NCBI GenBank assembly: GCA_944739405.2 | Contig: OX123193.2 | Location: forward strand, 11,416,331-11,480,330 | Direction: 5' to 3' | DNA length: 64,000 nt | DNA from: Euclidia mi | Taxonomy: Eukaryota; Arthropoda; Insecta; Lepidoptera; Erebidae | Shown here: one piece after another, positions 11,010 through 22,995 of the stretch | Numbering within the stretch: the stretch's first letter is position 1 | How the letters are laid out: each line of letters opens with the position of its first letter | Translations under genes and position numbers: made by a program | Notes under the pieces: model-generated | Database searches by the model: none | What the model was told of the DNA's origin: nothing | What the model saw: only the letters and a program-made list of their open reading frames with translations

Positions 11010-11950
11010 ATAGTCTTTATATTTACGTACTGTTTTAGGTTTCCATTGAATGAAATGAGAAGAATAAAATGTACTTTTTTTATAAATGTTATAAATAAAT
11101 CACATCGACTTTTTATTTCCCTACCTTAAATCAATTAATCAAATTTACTTTGAGGCGAATTGAATTTACTCAAGACAGACAAAGTAATCATGTCGCATCT
11201 GAGTCAAATTATTATTCTTTGTGAAACGGTCAGCATGATGTCACAATGCGCGTCGGTACAGAGAGTATATGTTTATCTCTTTTTCGCGCTTGCGATTAGA
11301 TGTGCTATCTCACTAACACTTCTTATCTAATTCTTAGTGTGTCGTTTTGACATATTTATATGAAGAGTGCGTACACTTTTCGTGATGCGTGCCACGCTCA
11401 AGCGCCGGTTACCTTGTCAGTAACCTGTCTACGGTTTCTTACTAGTATGTCTATGGTTTGAACGATTGAGTTTGGAATACGAATTACTTTGTACTTTTGC
11501 GAAAACGTAAATGCGGGGTGGGGGGGGATTTTGCGGAGCAACGACGTCCGCCCTCAAATGCCCTCAATCACGCCCCAGCGGGCACTGATGAACGGCCGGC
11601 GAGCGATATAAGGCCAACATTTTGACTATTTGTTTTCTTGGAGAAAAATAATAATGAAATTACGAAATCTGTTTTTACCATTTATTTTAAAATAAAGAGC
11701 TGTTTCTATTGATAATACTTTCATATAAATTCATTCATTGGAATCTCTCAGCAGCACACGTTTAAAATTGTGATTTAGTGCCATGTTTGACATTTTTTTT
11801 TTATCGAGTCAATCATTTCAAATCGTGTTTCTATCTTTACGATTTACTAGAAGATATGTTCAACTTTTATACTTTAATTTTTATTCATTAAAAATATCAT
11901 AGTTCATGGGACTTTCAGACGTTCAAACATCTTAAAAAGTACTGCAAGCT
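11010..11950. other. Intergenic DNA, no gene recognised
   Basis: Mostly AT-rich, with a GC-rich patch near 11510-11620 that has no long ORF. Nothing could be assigned. Confidence 0.45.
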
Positions 11951-11961
11951 CGCCTTAAACT

Positions 11962-12345
11962 CAATATATTTACCTACTTCACTTTGGCTTATGATTTTAA
12001 TCTAGGGAAGAATCTTCGTAGTTTTTCACAAATTTTAACTCGACTAGTGATGAGCTTACTCAGAATAAATATCGATAAAATATCAATAGATCCTTAGATT
12101 TGGTTTACTCAGAATTAATTTCAATGGAATGTTGATAAACTCTCGATATCGATAAATAAATTTTAACGTAGGAACAGACACTTGTGTGATTTATTAAACC
12201 TGTTCAAATTAAAATCAGCATTTTATTATTTAGAAACGTCATTTGTTTATGTATCCTACTCTAGAAATAATTCGGTTGGTTTTCCAAATGGTAAATAAAT
12301 AAATTCATAAGTGAAACTGAAGTTAATATATTGGGTAAAACTGCT
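11962..12345. mobile_element. Small inverted-repeat element related to the 1-2940 element
   Basis: CTCAATATATTTACCTACTT on the left matches, in inverse, the right end that reads ACCCAATATATTAACTTCAG from its own side. The interior (12040-12180: ACTCAGAATAAATATCG, TTAGATTTGGTTTACTCAGA, TTTTAACGTAGGAA) parallels 470-610. The two sites therefore belong to one repeat family. Confidence 0.5.
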
Positions 12346-12512
12346 GTTGTAGTGCGATTTCTATATTTTTCCTATATTCTACGGACTATTAGAATTTAGA
12401 GTGTTCGCTAGAATGATCGTAAAATAGAAATAGAGCTACTGCTTAAAAATTGCAGTGACATTAGTGGCCGTTTATAAGAAAAATAAACACGCCTTTAATT
12501 AATTTATATATT

Positions 12513-15500
12513 TTATTTCTCATATACGTCAAATTTAAATAAATCCTTAACTTCCTTTTGTTGTTTTTCACTTCCAGCTATGAATGACGCTGTACCTTTA
12601 GCTAACAGGTTCCCCGCAGTATTGTGCAGATATGTTTCAACGACTGAAGTGAAACCACTCTTCAATGACTTTGTTTCGACGTTCACCGTTTCACCTACTT
12701 TGGCAGGAGCGATGTAACTGGGAAAATAAAAAATAAGTAGATATAATTATGGTTTAATAATTATAATTATGAACTCCAAATGTTATCGCGAAACGCAAGT
12801 GCCGAAAAAACGTAAAATGTATACTAATATCGGTTAAGACCTGTCGGACTTTATCAAGCTGAGTGTAGTGCTTAAAGAGTTGGATAATGGTTTGCATATA
12901 ACAGAGATGAGAATGTAACAATGTATGTGTGGTGTGACGAGAATCGACAGATTTAGGAATGAATACGTAACGGGTAGTCCGAAAGTGGCGCCCATAAACG
13001 AGGAAGTGAAAGGAAGATCGATATAGGCATGTTATGGGAAGAGATAATATGTATGTAGGTAGAGAGAGGCCAAGAAAAGATTAATGAACTGTATGAGGAT
13101 AGCTATGAAAGGCAAAGAAGTAAATGATCCGACAATGGGCGACAAAGAAATGTGCAATCTAAGGACATACTGCGGCGATCATAAATAAATTGGGACCAGG
13201 ATAAAGAAATTAATTAAGTTAGATAAATTTGGATTATAGTTTGTAAGCAAAGTTGCATTCCTGAAACTAGAAAATTGGAGAATAGATTGGGTAACTGCAA
13301 AATTGGTAGTCTGCCCACTTGCATTATGGGATAGGGAGGGTAGCAAGGCAAGCATCAATCTAATAGGTCCATAAATAGTCATACCTGACATTCATAGTGA
13401 CGGTCCACGACACCTTGCCGTCAGGGTTACTGAGTTGTGAGTAGAAGGAGAGCACGTCAACCACACTGGCGATGTAGCCGCCGTGAATGGTCCCACCGAG
13501 GTTGCACATCTGAGGTTCTATCTTGAAAGAACCTTTTAAGACGCCGTCTCTGGCTGACGTGAAGTTTACCTGTGAATAGAACAGTAATTATGTCATATTC
13601 GGAGGTATTCGGATCATACGATCACAGGACGGTGTCTTTACTGTAGGACAGTTTACCCATTTTCCAGTATATAATATAATGGAGAAATGTGGAAAGTCTT
13701 ACGAACTGAAGCTTCAAAGAAAGTCGATGAAACTTCTATTATATATTTTTAGTACCTACAAATATAATGTTTAAAATGTCGATGTTAAATTTTGAAGGAA
13801 GTGAAGGCTAGTGTAGTTTATCTAAACTATCAAAACAAAACAAATTGTGACTTAACGACATCATTAGAAGATATCTATCAATCAGATTAGAGCCAGACTA
13901 TGGTAAATAAACGGACAAAGTAATCATAATTTCTATTAATAATAATATATATAAAAAAATATTAACTTGTTTACTAATATCGTAGAAACAAACAAGCATA
14001 CCGTTTTTTTTTTGACAGTAAACTATAACTAGGTCTGCTATCACCTAAATTAGAAACCGAAATATGGTTTTTCTCCGGACACCTCTGAAAAAGTACCATT
14101 TATCGCTAATCTATAAAAAAAATGGATTTCCCCTGACAACATAAGTGACCGGGTTACACCCGGACACTTTCAGAAACTCCGGCCGGACTAGGGTTACCAT
14201 ATGACAGGCGTTTGCCGCATTTGACAGGCATTTTAAGGTTTAGACAGGCGTGCGGCCGGCATTGGTCTGAGACAGGCATTTTAAACGTACGTTTTCTCTC
14301 GTCAACGCCCAGTAGAGTAAACTAATAAATCGGCTGACAATTGAATCAGTAAAAGCAATTTACTCAGGAAAATTACAAAACTGTGTCTTGTGAAGAAAGA
14401 ACTATTAAAAAAAATAATGTCCTCTGACAAATATCAGAAATAAATATTCTTCTTCATTATAAATGCTTTCATATAACCTTTACTCGCAAAAAGAAACAAA
14501 GTCACAAAGTACGAGATTGGCGGTGTATATTTAACCGAAGTTAATGAAATTCGCGATTTGGGAATTATCATCGATGCGAAGCTAACTTTTACAACACACG
14601 TCAATAAAATTGTTAAGAAGGCCGCGCAGATGCTTGGCTTTCTGAAATATAGTTGGCTTCAAAACGTAAGAACTAAAATACTTCTGTTCAACACCATCGT
14701 CCGCAGCAATCTCGAATATGCTAGTATAGTTTGGTCGCCGTATTATGTCGTCCATTCACAACGGATTGAAAGCATACAACGAGCATTTACCAGGAGTATT
14801 TCATTCCCATATAGTGGTTTCTCGCACAGAAACCCATATGACCAGCGGCTATCCAAATTTCGAATGACTAGTCTTTATAATCGAAGACGAGTACAGGATC
14901 ACTGTTTCCTCCACAAATTAATAAATAATAAAGTTCAGTGCAATCATTTATTAGAAAAAGTATCCTTGGCTGTTCCTTACTTATACCCTAGGCATAAAAT
15001 CAATAAAAAATTTCATACACCATTTTCCAGAACTAATCTTGGCCGTCAGTCACCAATAAACAGAATTCTTAATCAGTACAATATTATACAGACGCGGAAT
15101 TCGAACATTGACATCTTTTGTGATACGTTTCCCAAATTCAAAACGCAAGTAAAAAAAATGTTTTGTGGCAACTAGCACTTTAAATTTGAATTAATTGAAT
15201 TTATGTATATCCAATTATCCACTGTAGTTAAGATTACTTTTAAGATTATTTTTTTAATTTAGTTTATGATTAGTTTTAATTTATGTTTTATTTTTATTTT
15301 TTAAGTTATGCATTTGTACTCAGTGTTATGTACACCATAAGTGTCACACATATCGGATGTGAGACTTAATAACAATTTCATTGTACCATGTATGGATATG
15401 TATGATGTGGATGTGCTTAATAAATAAATAAATAAATTATTATCTGATGCCTTTAACTTATTAAGTACCTACAGGGATTGGTTTTAGACAAGCATTTTTC

Positions 15501-17359
15501 TGAAAATTCAGGCAAATTTAGGTACCATCGACAGGCATCCCTCTATTTACATATGGTAACCCTAGGCCGGACTGGCCTCGGACGGCTTTCAAACTAGGAC
15601 AAATCCGGGGAAATCCGGACGAATGGCAGCCCTAACTATAACCAATAACCACCGTTTGGATTATTTGTAAAAACTAGACGGTTTTTTAACGGTTTTGTAG
15701 TGGCTTAGGTGGTGACCTCGCTGCTTAACATTGCTCCGTGTGTTGCAGGTTCAATCTGCAATCGGGACAACACTTTTGTGAAATTGTTTTTTTGAGTGAG
15801 TGTTCTTTGTGTTTGTTGGTTACACGACTATTGAAGTATTGAACACTAACAGTATCAATTCATCATCATCCTTGCATATTCCCGATTGCATCCAAAATTT
15901 CTTTTCAATCTGAAATCCATTTGCTATTTACCAGTTTTGTCAAATTATTAGCTTTTCTCTTCATAGAGCCCAACGTTGCTATTTTTATATCGCTAAAGAC
16001 ATTAAGGCATAAAGACACTGCTAGCTAACTCTATGACACTATTTTATCAGATAACTTCATTCAATTTGAAATAAAATTATTTTAATACCTTCTAGAGTGA
16101 GATGAAATTTTTACAAAAATTACATAATAGTTACGCAAATTCATGAGAGATCTTATTTTAAAAAATCTGATTCCACATACTTAATCATAAAGTAAGAAAC
16201 AAATTCATGAAGTCTATCTTTGACAAAAATGTTTTACCTACATGGGTATCCCGTAATTCAATAAGTAGGTACATACCATTCCATATCGTTTAATCAATAA
16301 ATGCTGTTAATTTTCTTAATTCAAGTAAATATGAATCGATAACGCAGAAGTTACGAATGACTGATCTGATGAATGAAGATAATTTTATTATGGAGTGAAG
16401 ATCATTATTTAACGCTCAGGTGATGAATGACTGATTGAATTGCAAGTTTCTGAGCGCGACAGTTTTGTTTTGAATACTTACTTACTTTGTATTCCGAACG
16501 TTACTATGATAATAATTATCTAAAGACAATTCAAACCATTATTTTATGTAATTTCAGTGATAATATTCATAATCCTGTAAACTGACGATAAGATATGGTA
16601 TAGATAACATTTACAATACGGAACTTTAGTCGTAGGCAGAGTACATAATATTCTGAGACAAGCATTGTTATTTGAGTTGTGATTTCGGAGAGGAGCAAAA
16701 TCCAGAATGGCGGGGCGCAGGCCGTGAAGATGGCACTGATCGCCGCGAATGATACTTAGGTAATTTAGAAAATGAAAATTAATTTTGGATTTTTGCCTCT
16801 GCAATTAAACAAATTACACCTATAGTATCTAGGCAAACACTATTTTGACAGGCAAGCATGATTTATAAATCGCAATTAGTCGTCTCGATCAAAACAATTA
16901 ATTTTTCATATTAATTTATTATTATTATTTGACAAGGGTGCATAGGGTTCCCACCAAGAACTTAGGGTCCCAAGCCAACCTCATCTGCAAGTGGTGCACC
17001 TGCCGATCAACGGACGAGGCTCTGGCAAACAAAATATCCCGATAAGCGGCAATAGGTTACAATGCTCAATGGCTCGCCACCTATTACGTGGGATCAAAAC
17101 ACTGGCGAAAAGTGGGCGTTTAATATGCCTCTGCCTACCCCTTCGGGGAAACGGGCGTAAGTCTATGTATGTATGTATTATTCAACTAATCGCCAAAATA
17201 GTTAAAATACACAATTATTATTATTATTTTAGTCTTATTTGATGGACTTAAACTTAGTACTTACTGTACCTTTTTTAACACAGCTGTCGCATCAAAGCTA
17301 GTTTGTGTTTTCAGCATTTCGAACAGTTTCAGTAGACGTAAACCCTTTGAACTTGACAT
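12513..17359 (-). CDS. Acyl-CoA thioesterase 13-like (hotdog fold), three exons
   Basis: Family members (ACOT13/THEM2) hydrolyse long-chain acyl-CoA to free fatty acid and CoA, often at mitochondria or in the cytosol. Coding exons: 17359-17270 (30 codons), 13569-13385 and 12717-12513; donors G|GTACAG and AG|GTATGA, acceptors TTCACAG and TTCCCAG. The joined frame is open for 159 aa, near the family's usual 140. The hotdog core is clear: CNLGGTIHGGYIASVVDV at residues 52-69, with N53, H59-G60-G61 and D68 matching the active-site pattern (Asn, HGG, Asp), then VSWTVTMNVSYIAPAKVGE from residue 83. Residues 1-30 are basic and helical. The TAA stop overlaps an AATAAA signal. Intron 1 carries a TIR element, a LINE relic and a SINE. 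A second first exon lies upstream at 19123-19212. Confidence 0.85.
13570..14180. other. 5' part of the thioesterase intron; little recognised
   Basis: AT-rich DNA. Around 14060-14180 repeated CCGGACAC / TCCGGACA motifs occur that have counterparts at 15575-15640 (TCCGGGGAAATCCGGAC), suggesting the flanks of an older DNA element around the 14188-15558 insertion. Confidence 0.4.
14188..15558. mobile_element. TA-flanked TIR element with a LINE relic inside
   Basis: The left end reads GGGTTACCATATG and the right end CATATGGTAACCC, each next to TA, and the motif GACAGGCAT / GACAGGCG is repeated just inside both ends. The inverted termini and TA flanks suggest a Tc1/mariner-like MITE. A LINE 3' fragment (14485-15440) occupies its middle. 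Confidence 0.6.
14485..15440 (+). pseudogene. Jockey/CR1-type LINE, 3' end of ORF2, 5'-truncated
   Basis: An open stretch (14510-15175, stop included) encodes the end of a non-LTR reverse transcriptase: IRDLGIIIDAKLTFTTHVNK, then the thumb pattern with LEYASIVWSPYYVVHSQRIE and IQRAF. This is the segment after the FADD catalytic motif, which is missing. It ends in a 3' UTR and an AATAAATAAATAAAT tail at 15417-15437, typical of Jockey/CR1 clades. The frame is unbroken, so the insertion is fairly young, but it lacks the palm domain and cannot be active. Confidence 0.8.
15640..15850 (+). mobile_element. tRNA-derived SINE-like block
   Basis: TAGTGGCTTAGGTGGTGACC resembles an A box with its flank, and GCAGGTTCAATCTGCAATCG resembles a B box at tRNA-like spacing. 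A T-rich body follows. It is not obviously family A or B. Confidence 0.45.
15851..16925. other. Intron DNA without recognisable features
   Basis: AT-rich with scattered stops. One GC-richer stretch near 16680-16760 has no supported reading frame. Confidence 0.4.
16930..17180 (+). mobile_element. SINE family B, near full length
   Basis: Starts GGGTGCATAGGGTTCCCACC, continues with GACGAGGCTCTGGCAAACAA and CGTGGGATCAAAACACTGGC, and ends CTCTGCCTACCCCTTCGGGG plus a TATG run. It lies in the first intron of the thioesterase gene, only about 90 bases downstream of exon 1. Confidence 0.8.
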
Positions 17360-17699
17360 TGTATTGGCAACACGATATCACAACTACGATAACTACAAAA
17401 TACAGCACGGAAGTGTTCACAATCTCCAACTAAACTTGCATTTATCATCGCCTGTTATACAGCGTGTTCTGTAATGACCGCTAAATCGTAATCAGATAAA
17501 AGTTCAAAAATCTTTAAGGATGAGCTCAGACTATCAGATCCGGTTCTCGGATTTTTAACAGATTTGTTTGAATTTAAATTTAATAGAAGAAATTTATGTT
17601 ACAGGTATTTAAATCCCAGCGTTATCCCAGCTGCCAGTTGCATCCAAGACTCTCCTAGGATCCGCTTACTAATCGCAGGTCGCTTACATTTATAATTAA

Positions 17700-17995
17700 A
17701 TCATAAACAATATAGTCATATAGGGCTCGCATTTATTATTCTATCCGTGTGGTGACGGATTAAGAATACGGATTGTCACCACCCCATATCATCCCATGGG
17801 TGTCGTAAGAGCCGACAGAGGGAGCATATTATGCAGAAAACAGCACTGTAAGAGAAGGAAAACTTGATAAAAACCCTATACCAACCCGTTTGGCCAGCGT
17901 GGTATAGTAGGCCAATTCCTCCTTTCAAAGGAGAGGCCTAGTCCAGCAGTAGACTGTTAAAGGCTGATGATGATGATGATGATGATGATTTATTA
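17700..17995 (+). mobile_element. LINE 3' tail with GATGAT repeat
   Basis: Contains CCCATGGGTGTCGTAAGAGC, AGGAGAGGCCTAGTCCAGCA and GTAGACTGTTAAAGGCTGAT followed by (GAT)n. This order is a well-known multicopy 3' end in lepidopteran genomes. A reverse-oriented relative is at 47625-47790. Confidence 0.7.
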
Positions 17996-18072
17996 TTCAA
18001 GCTTCTAAATTCAAGTGACGTGGCGGCATATGTAATGCATATTTTAAAAAAGATTTAATTTATTTATATATA

Positions 18073-18413
18073 CAGGATGTAAAAAGCCATAGACAATCAC
18101 AATGAACATTTTTACTTCGGCACCATACCTGGGAAATTACTGGTTCAGGAGATATTGAGGATCAAAGTTAGTATGGACTTTTTCTAATTATGTACAAAAT
18201 CGATGCATTTACCCCGCCAATATGTTCTTTAGATATAATATGTTCTTTAACTCCTTGTATAAGTAGGTATTTCGAGCATTGCACGCGCGCTCTTTTAATT
18301 GCGGTTTAAAAAATGTGAAAACTCAAAAAAAAAGATCGTTTCCCAGGTAACGACTTGGCATGATGTCCACAACGAGTAGACTTCGGCTTGGTGATGGGTC
18401 TTGTGACATCCTG
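18073..18413. mobile_element. TA-flanked MITE, about 340 bp
   Basis: The left end CAGGATGT and right end ACATCCTG are inverted and flanked by TA (18071-18072 and 18414-18415). No ORF. Consistent with a Tc1/mariner-type MITE, although the matched ends are short. Confidence 0.55.
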
Positions 18414-18794
18414 TATAATGAATAAAATTAAAAATACCGTACCCCCTTCTCTCTTAATTTGCCCGGAACACTTGTTGATGGAGTCCGACTTGTACCTACT
18501 TGTTACAGCTTTTATTAACTTTCAACTGTCCCGGTGTCTAATGAAATCTTGCAAGATGAATTTCAGCCCCTTTCTGGTTTTCTATTAAGCTGAAATCCGA
18601 ATATTTGGCATGCATGTGGATATTGCGTGACAATGTACCTACTTATAATGTCAAGGAGATGATCTGGCCGAAAGCTGAAGGTGGCCGTAGGAACCCCGCA
18701 ATAAAACGACACATTCCCATCGAATTGGAGCTCGCCTGCTTCGAATTGACGAGTAGGCCGTGATACTTTATGTTTAGGGCATACAAAAGCTTAT

Positions 18795-18950
18795 TATTAG
18801 ACGATAGCCTAGTGGTTGGTGGTATACGTAACAGACTGCCGAGACAATGGTCTAGAGTTCGATCCCCAGCTACCCCGGGCACATCCGCGAGGTGTGGGTG
18901 TGTAATACAACTCTGCCTACCTCTTCGGGGATAAAGGCGTGTAGTTATGT
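18795..18950 (+). mobile_element. tRNA-derived SINE (family B relative)
   Basis: The head contains GATAGCCTAGTGGTTGGTGG and a B box AGTTCGATCCC. The tail reads CTCTGCCTACCTCTTCGGGG then AAAGGCGTG. It shows that family B tails are joined to tRNA-like heads, as at 47100-47340. Confidence 0.7.
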
Positions 18951-18957
18951 TATGTTA

Positions 18958-19075
18958 TTTATTACACTTATCGATATAATGGGTTATCCTAACCATCAGT
19001 ATTCAAATCGGACCAGTAGATCCTGTGTTTAGCGCCTTCAACCAAACAAACAAACTCTGTAGCTTTGTATAGTAT
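18958..19075 (+). repeat. RTE-like interspersed repeat
   Basis: GGGTTATCCTAACC, ATTCAAATCGGACCAGTAGA and AACCAAACAAACAAACTCTG occur in the same order as at 5900-6010. Confidence 0.7.
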
Positions 19076-19122
19076 AGAAATAGAAACGAAAATAATTAAA
19101 CTTATATACGTACGTACTATAC

Positions 19123-19212
19123 CTTTTTTAACACAGTGGTCACATCAAAACTCTGCTGGGTTTTCAGCATTTCCATAGATTTCAATAGACGTAAACCTTT
19201 TGCACTTGACAT
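19123..19212 (-). CDS. Alternative or duplicated first exon of the thioesterase gene
   Basis: Thirty codons starting MSSAKGLRLLKSMEMLKTQQ, with 23 of 30 residues identical to exon 1 of the thioesterase gene. It ends at the same AAAAAAG|GTA donor and in the same phase 0. The homology extends upstream: CTTGCATTTATC(A/A)(T/A)CG and GTTATACAGCGT occur at 17435-17470 and 19285-19315, so the promoter region was duplicated too. No extra copies of exons 2 and 3 lie between 17360 and 19123, so this exon could only be used by splicing to the shared exons; otherwise it is a stranded partial duplicate. The conserved reading frame and donor favour use, but expression is unknown. Confidence 0.7.
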
Positions 19213-20439
19213 TGTTCTGGCGACAAGAAGTCACTGGTAAATACAGAATGGAACACGGAAATATTAGCAACGATCATTTGAACTTGCATTTATCAACGCC
19301 AGTTATACAGCGTCTTCAAAAGTATAAAAATATTTTAAGACGTGGTCATAATAATATCAGCTTGAACTCGTACTCTTCAAAGATTTGCTTGAATTTACAT
19401 CTAATAGAATAAAATAGCGTAGGTTAAATATTGACATATTATCGTTATCGCCTTAGCGTTATCTCAAATGCATCTAAGTCTTTCGGCTGGGAGCCCGGGG
19501 CCGGAGCCCCTTAATAATCTGAAAACTTGAGACAAGCATGAGACATGTAAGCCCAAGGACTCCGACATCGCAATTGTTAATAAAAATCAGGCCGGATCTA
19601 AATGTATACAATATGTGCCCTTACATGCTAAGGTAGGGTCGCCTAAGATCGGACGCTTTGTCTAAGAATTAGGAGCAAGTTGCAAACAATTTTTTTCTCA
19701 TTTCTAAATGTTATTTTCTCAGTGGACTTGGATGTAAATTATCAACAACAAAGTATACTACAGACATCTTTTTTTTATTCTCGTAAACACTACGGTCAGT
19801 GTAAGAAACGCCGTCAAAGTGACATTACATTTTCTATATATTAAAAGAATTTGTGTTTTATAATACGAGTTGGCCAGCCCGTTCTACCCAACCGATTCGC
19901 ATGTTTTTTTTTTTTTAAATGAAAGCTCTCGCTGCATAGATTTGTCATCAAGCATTGGAAATTACCTAACTTGCACATTCATCAAGTTATATCCAATAAC
20001 AGTTTTCTCCCATACATTTTTTACGTTTTCGTAGCCGTAGTCAATGACTTTCTGCTTCTATATATCTGGTTCTCATTGAGGTAGGTGTTTCGTTATAGGC
20101 CTAATAACACGCGCTGAAAAGAGCTCTTTCATTTGATGGTATGCTCATTTAAATTGGGTAAGTTTGAAGGAAGATAGGTGTGGACATTGAACTTATTTTT
20201 CAATATTTTCCTATAAATTTCTTAAGATTCCATTCCTTTCTCTCTACATGGACGGTTCTAAATTCAAAAATATTTTTATGGCATCTAATAAGTTCCTTGC
20301 GGTAGGTAACTGCCAGGAAAAGCCGTTATACCTCCTTAAGGTGACCTTGCCTTACTTTCATACGGGTGTGAGTGTGGTGGTGTGTAAAATTATAACCGAT
20401 GTTGGTAAAATTATCACTAAAGTGAATGTTAATATAAGT

Positions 20440-20780
20440 TATTCCCCGAATGTTAGCAGTTAACTCATAATGTAGGGTGAACTGATCTCTGATGTTGAGG
20501 AATTTTCCCCCTTTTTTGTATCGCGATGATTTCCAGTTACGGACTGTCCCTCAAAGGGAGCTCTCCGCCAACTCTGTACCGAGTTTGGGGCAGGTGAAGG
20601 AGGGGTGTGTGGATCGACTATCCCCCTAGATGTTCGGGGGGGCATACCCACTCAAACTTCTATCGACCCTCATGACGCGACGGGGTCGCGGTAACGACGT
20701 CAGTATACCCGCGACCCGAGGAATGTTCCCCAAATGTAGTAAAATTTCCGCCTAATGTTGGGAAAATGAACCCTACAGAC
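20440..20780. other. GC-richer stretch inside the pogo-like element, unassigned
   Basis: Contains three variants of TTCCCCNAATGT (about 20441, 20724 and, weaker, 20747) and a GGGTCGCGG / CCGCGACCC inverted pair (about 20681-20720). No supported ORF. Confidence 0.35.
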
Positions 20781-20934
20781 GGGTAAATTACGTTTTATGT
20801 TAGAAAAATTGTTGTGTTTTTAAATTACGGACTTTCTACGGGCACCTTAATTTTTTTTATGTGGAACATATTACAGCGGTTCATAATACTATTGTCATAT
20901 AATTATTTTACACATGGTAGTTATGGTAAAAATT

Positions 20935-21205
20935 GTGCTTTGGTAAGAACAGTAGTTTTGAGAGAAAAGGTACTTTTGACAGCACCAGCGGCTTTGGTAG
21001 AAATGGTGGTTTAGAAAAATGGTATTTATGATAGTGTTAGTACGAATAGTAGTTTTGGTACAAATAGTAGTTTTGATAGGTATAGTATTTTCGGTAGGAA
21101 TAGTAGTTTTGGTAGCAATGTTACTCAAATCATCAATCAAAACTAAAATTTATACCAAAACTACCATCTCTATCAAAAGTACCATTTCTACCAAAGTCAC
21201 TATTA
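20935..21205. repeat. Degenerate minisatellite with inverted second half
   Basis: The unit is roughly TAGTAGTTTTGGTA plus a few bases, repeated about nine times (20945-21120). The complementary unit TACCAAAACTACCAT follows (21150-21205). The long overlapping ORFs on both strands here come from this repetition, not from a gene. Confidence 0.7.
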
Positions 21206-22079
21206 CATTTCTAAATTATGATGGATTAATGACACCCATACAGAAAATAAAATAAATCGTGCTTCTCACATAAATATTTAGTTGGATAACAGAAATAAAA
21301 CCTATTTTCTTACTTATAAAAAAAAAGTTGTGTTCATCTAAATTTTTAATTTTCATAGTAAAATATTGACAGATAAAATAAAAAGTGAAGTTAGCGTAAG
21401 TTAGTTACTGAAGTTTCTGATATAATAACGTAATTTTTGTGAGTAAGTAGTTGTGTTTTCAATTATATGTAAGAGCTTTTTTATAATATTAAAATAAGCT
21501 GTGGAGCAGCACGGGTCCTCTAGTTTTATCTGATAGTCCTTCAAAAAAATTCAATAAAGCCAAAGTTCGGACTATTGTCTAATTTCAACTTTGTAGCTAT
21601 AGCATTAGAATGCATAATAGAGAAATATCCGGCCTTTAGTTGACAATACTTTAATACTTACAAACCGATTTGAAATTCCGCACGATTTACACTGAGAACA
21701 TTCATTTTAAAAATTTTGTTATTTTTTTAGTCCGATCTTCCCTCCTACGGCCAATAAAAGCGTGACTGAGTTTGTCAAACTTTATCGACTCTGCAGAAAG
21801 GGTACTTTAGGATAGTTAGGTAAGATCGGATGTGTAGTGAAGCCAAATAATATAACTCATTATTTGTTTAGAAGATTTTTTGATCATTAAATAAAAAACA
21901 TTGTATTAGTAAAGTGAATCAATAAATTTTTATTGTACTCTTACTTTCCCGTATATACCAATGTACTCTGTGTCTTACTATTAACCTAATACAGTCATAT
22001 AATTTGTTACAGTCTTATGTTTGATTAGCATGTAATGTAAGTACATAATAAGTATTCTATGGCATAGACAGTCTTCTTC

Positions 22080-22318
22080 TCATTAAAAGTCTCTTCATGC
22101 TAGCATCATATCAGAATTTTAAATACCCACATTTTTAGTAGTATCTTAAAGTTAAATTAGAACCAAATAACACATAACCAGAAACTCGACGAAATATTCG
22201 GTAAGCTTTATGCGAATATTTAATTGAGTTTGCTGGTTCTAATTTACCTTTAAGATACAACTAAAAAGTGGGTATTTGAAATTCTGATATATTGCTTGCA
22301 TGAAGAGACTTTTAGTAC
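22080..22318. repeat. Inverted duplication with arms of about 85 bp
   Basis: The left arm 22080-22165 and right arm 22234-22318 are reverse complements with small differences: AAAGTCTCTTCATGC against GCATGAAGAGACTTTT, and TTTAAATACCCAC against GTGGGTATTTGAAA. The right arm overlaps the end of the Psq relic, so part of the transposase gene itself was copied in reverse. Confidence 0.75.
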
Positions 22319-22496
22319 CTACCAGTTTTCCCAAAACTCGATCATTGAGTGTAGATGTGGGTATATCGTAGATTTCTGAGGCAGCATAACTAGATAACTC
22401 TTTATCTTTTACTTTCTTTACAGCTTCTTCCAAGTCATTTTCGTAATAGGTGGTCGTTTGAAGTGAATGTATTTGGTATTTCATAGGCATGATCAA
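22239..22496 (-). pseudogene. Pogo-family transposase N-terminus (HTH_psq relic)
   Basis: The frame reads MKYQIHSLQTTTYYENDLEE, then AVKKVKDKELSSYAASEIYD, then IPTSTLNDRVLGKLVG. This matches the Psq-type helix-turn-helix of pogo/Jerky transposases: an acidic start (ENDLEEAV), SSYAASE in helix 2 and IPTSTLNDR in the recognition helix. The domain binds TIR DNA. The second HTH and DDE catalytic domain are absent, and the frame runs out after about 20 further residues. It lies in a matching TIR element. Confidence 0.7.
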
Positions 22497-22794
22497 TTTT
22501 TAGACATGTTCACCAGTCAAATTACTCTACTGGATTAAAATACCGACTATACCAGTACTACTATATTACATGTAGATTAACAAAAATAACATCAGTGACA
22601 TAACAGACCTCCGGTCTGGCCTTTGACCTCTGACAAATAGCAATCAGGCGTCTTAAATTTAATAAATTATTAACAGGATATGAATAAGATTGAGAACCAT
22701 TGTATTTTTTATGAATCCTAAGATCGGATTTTTTTGTCCGATGTTAGGCAACAGGAGGAAAGTCCGAATCTACGCCTAAAGACATCTTAGGCCC

Positions 22795-22995
22795 AAACAA
22801 AGGATACAAGTCAAACATTTGTGTGCGTGAACATGGATGTTTGTCTTGGTCTGGGTGTTTCTATGTATAATATGTATGTATTTACAAAAAAAAAAAGTAT
22901 ATATGTATGTTTATCCATTATCTAGTACCCATAGTACAAGCTCTGCTTAGTTTGGGACTAGATGGTGTTGTGTGAATGTGGTAGAATATTATTAT
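22795..22995 (+). mobile_element. SINE family A, body without tRNA head
   Basis: From AAGTCAAACATTTGTGTGCG to TTAGTTTGGGACTAGATGG, matching the 2350-2577 copy in inverse and 58990-59190 in the same orientation. Confidence 0.85.

Noticed and set aside
16544..16804. 86-aa minus-strand ORF in the thioesterase intron
   Set aside because: No recognisable motif and no exon-like splice sites matching the gene's phase.
20895..21255. Overlapping ORFs on both strands rich in Ile/Val or Thr/Ile
   Set aside because: Produced by a degenerate minisatellite with an inverted half; a repeat without stops on both strands is not evidence of coding.
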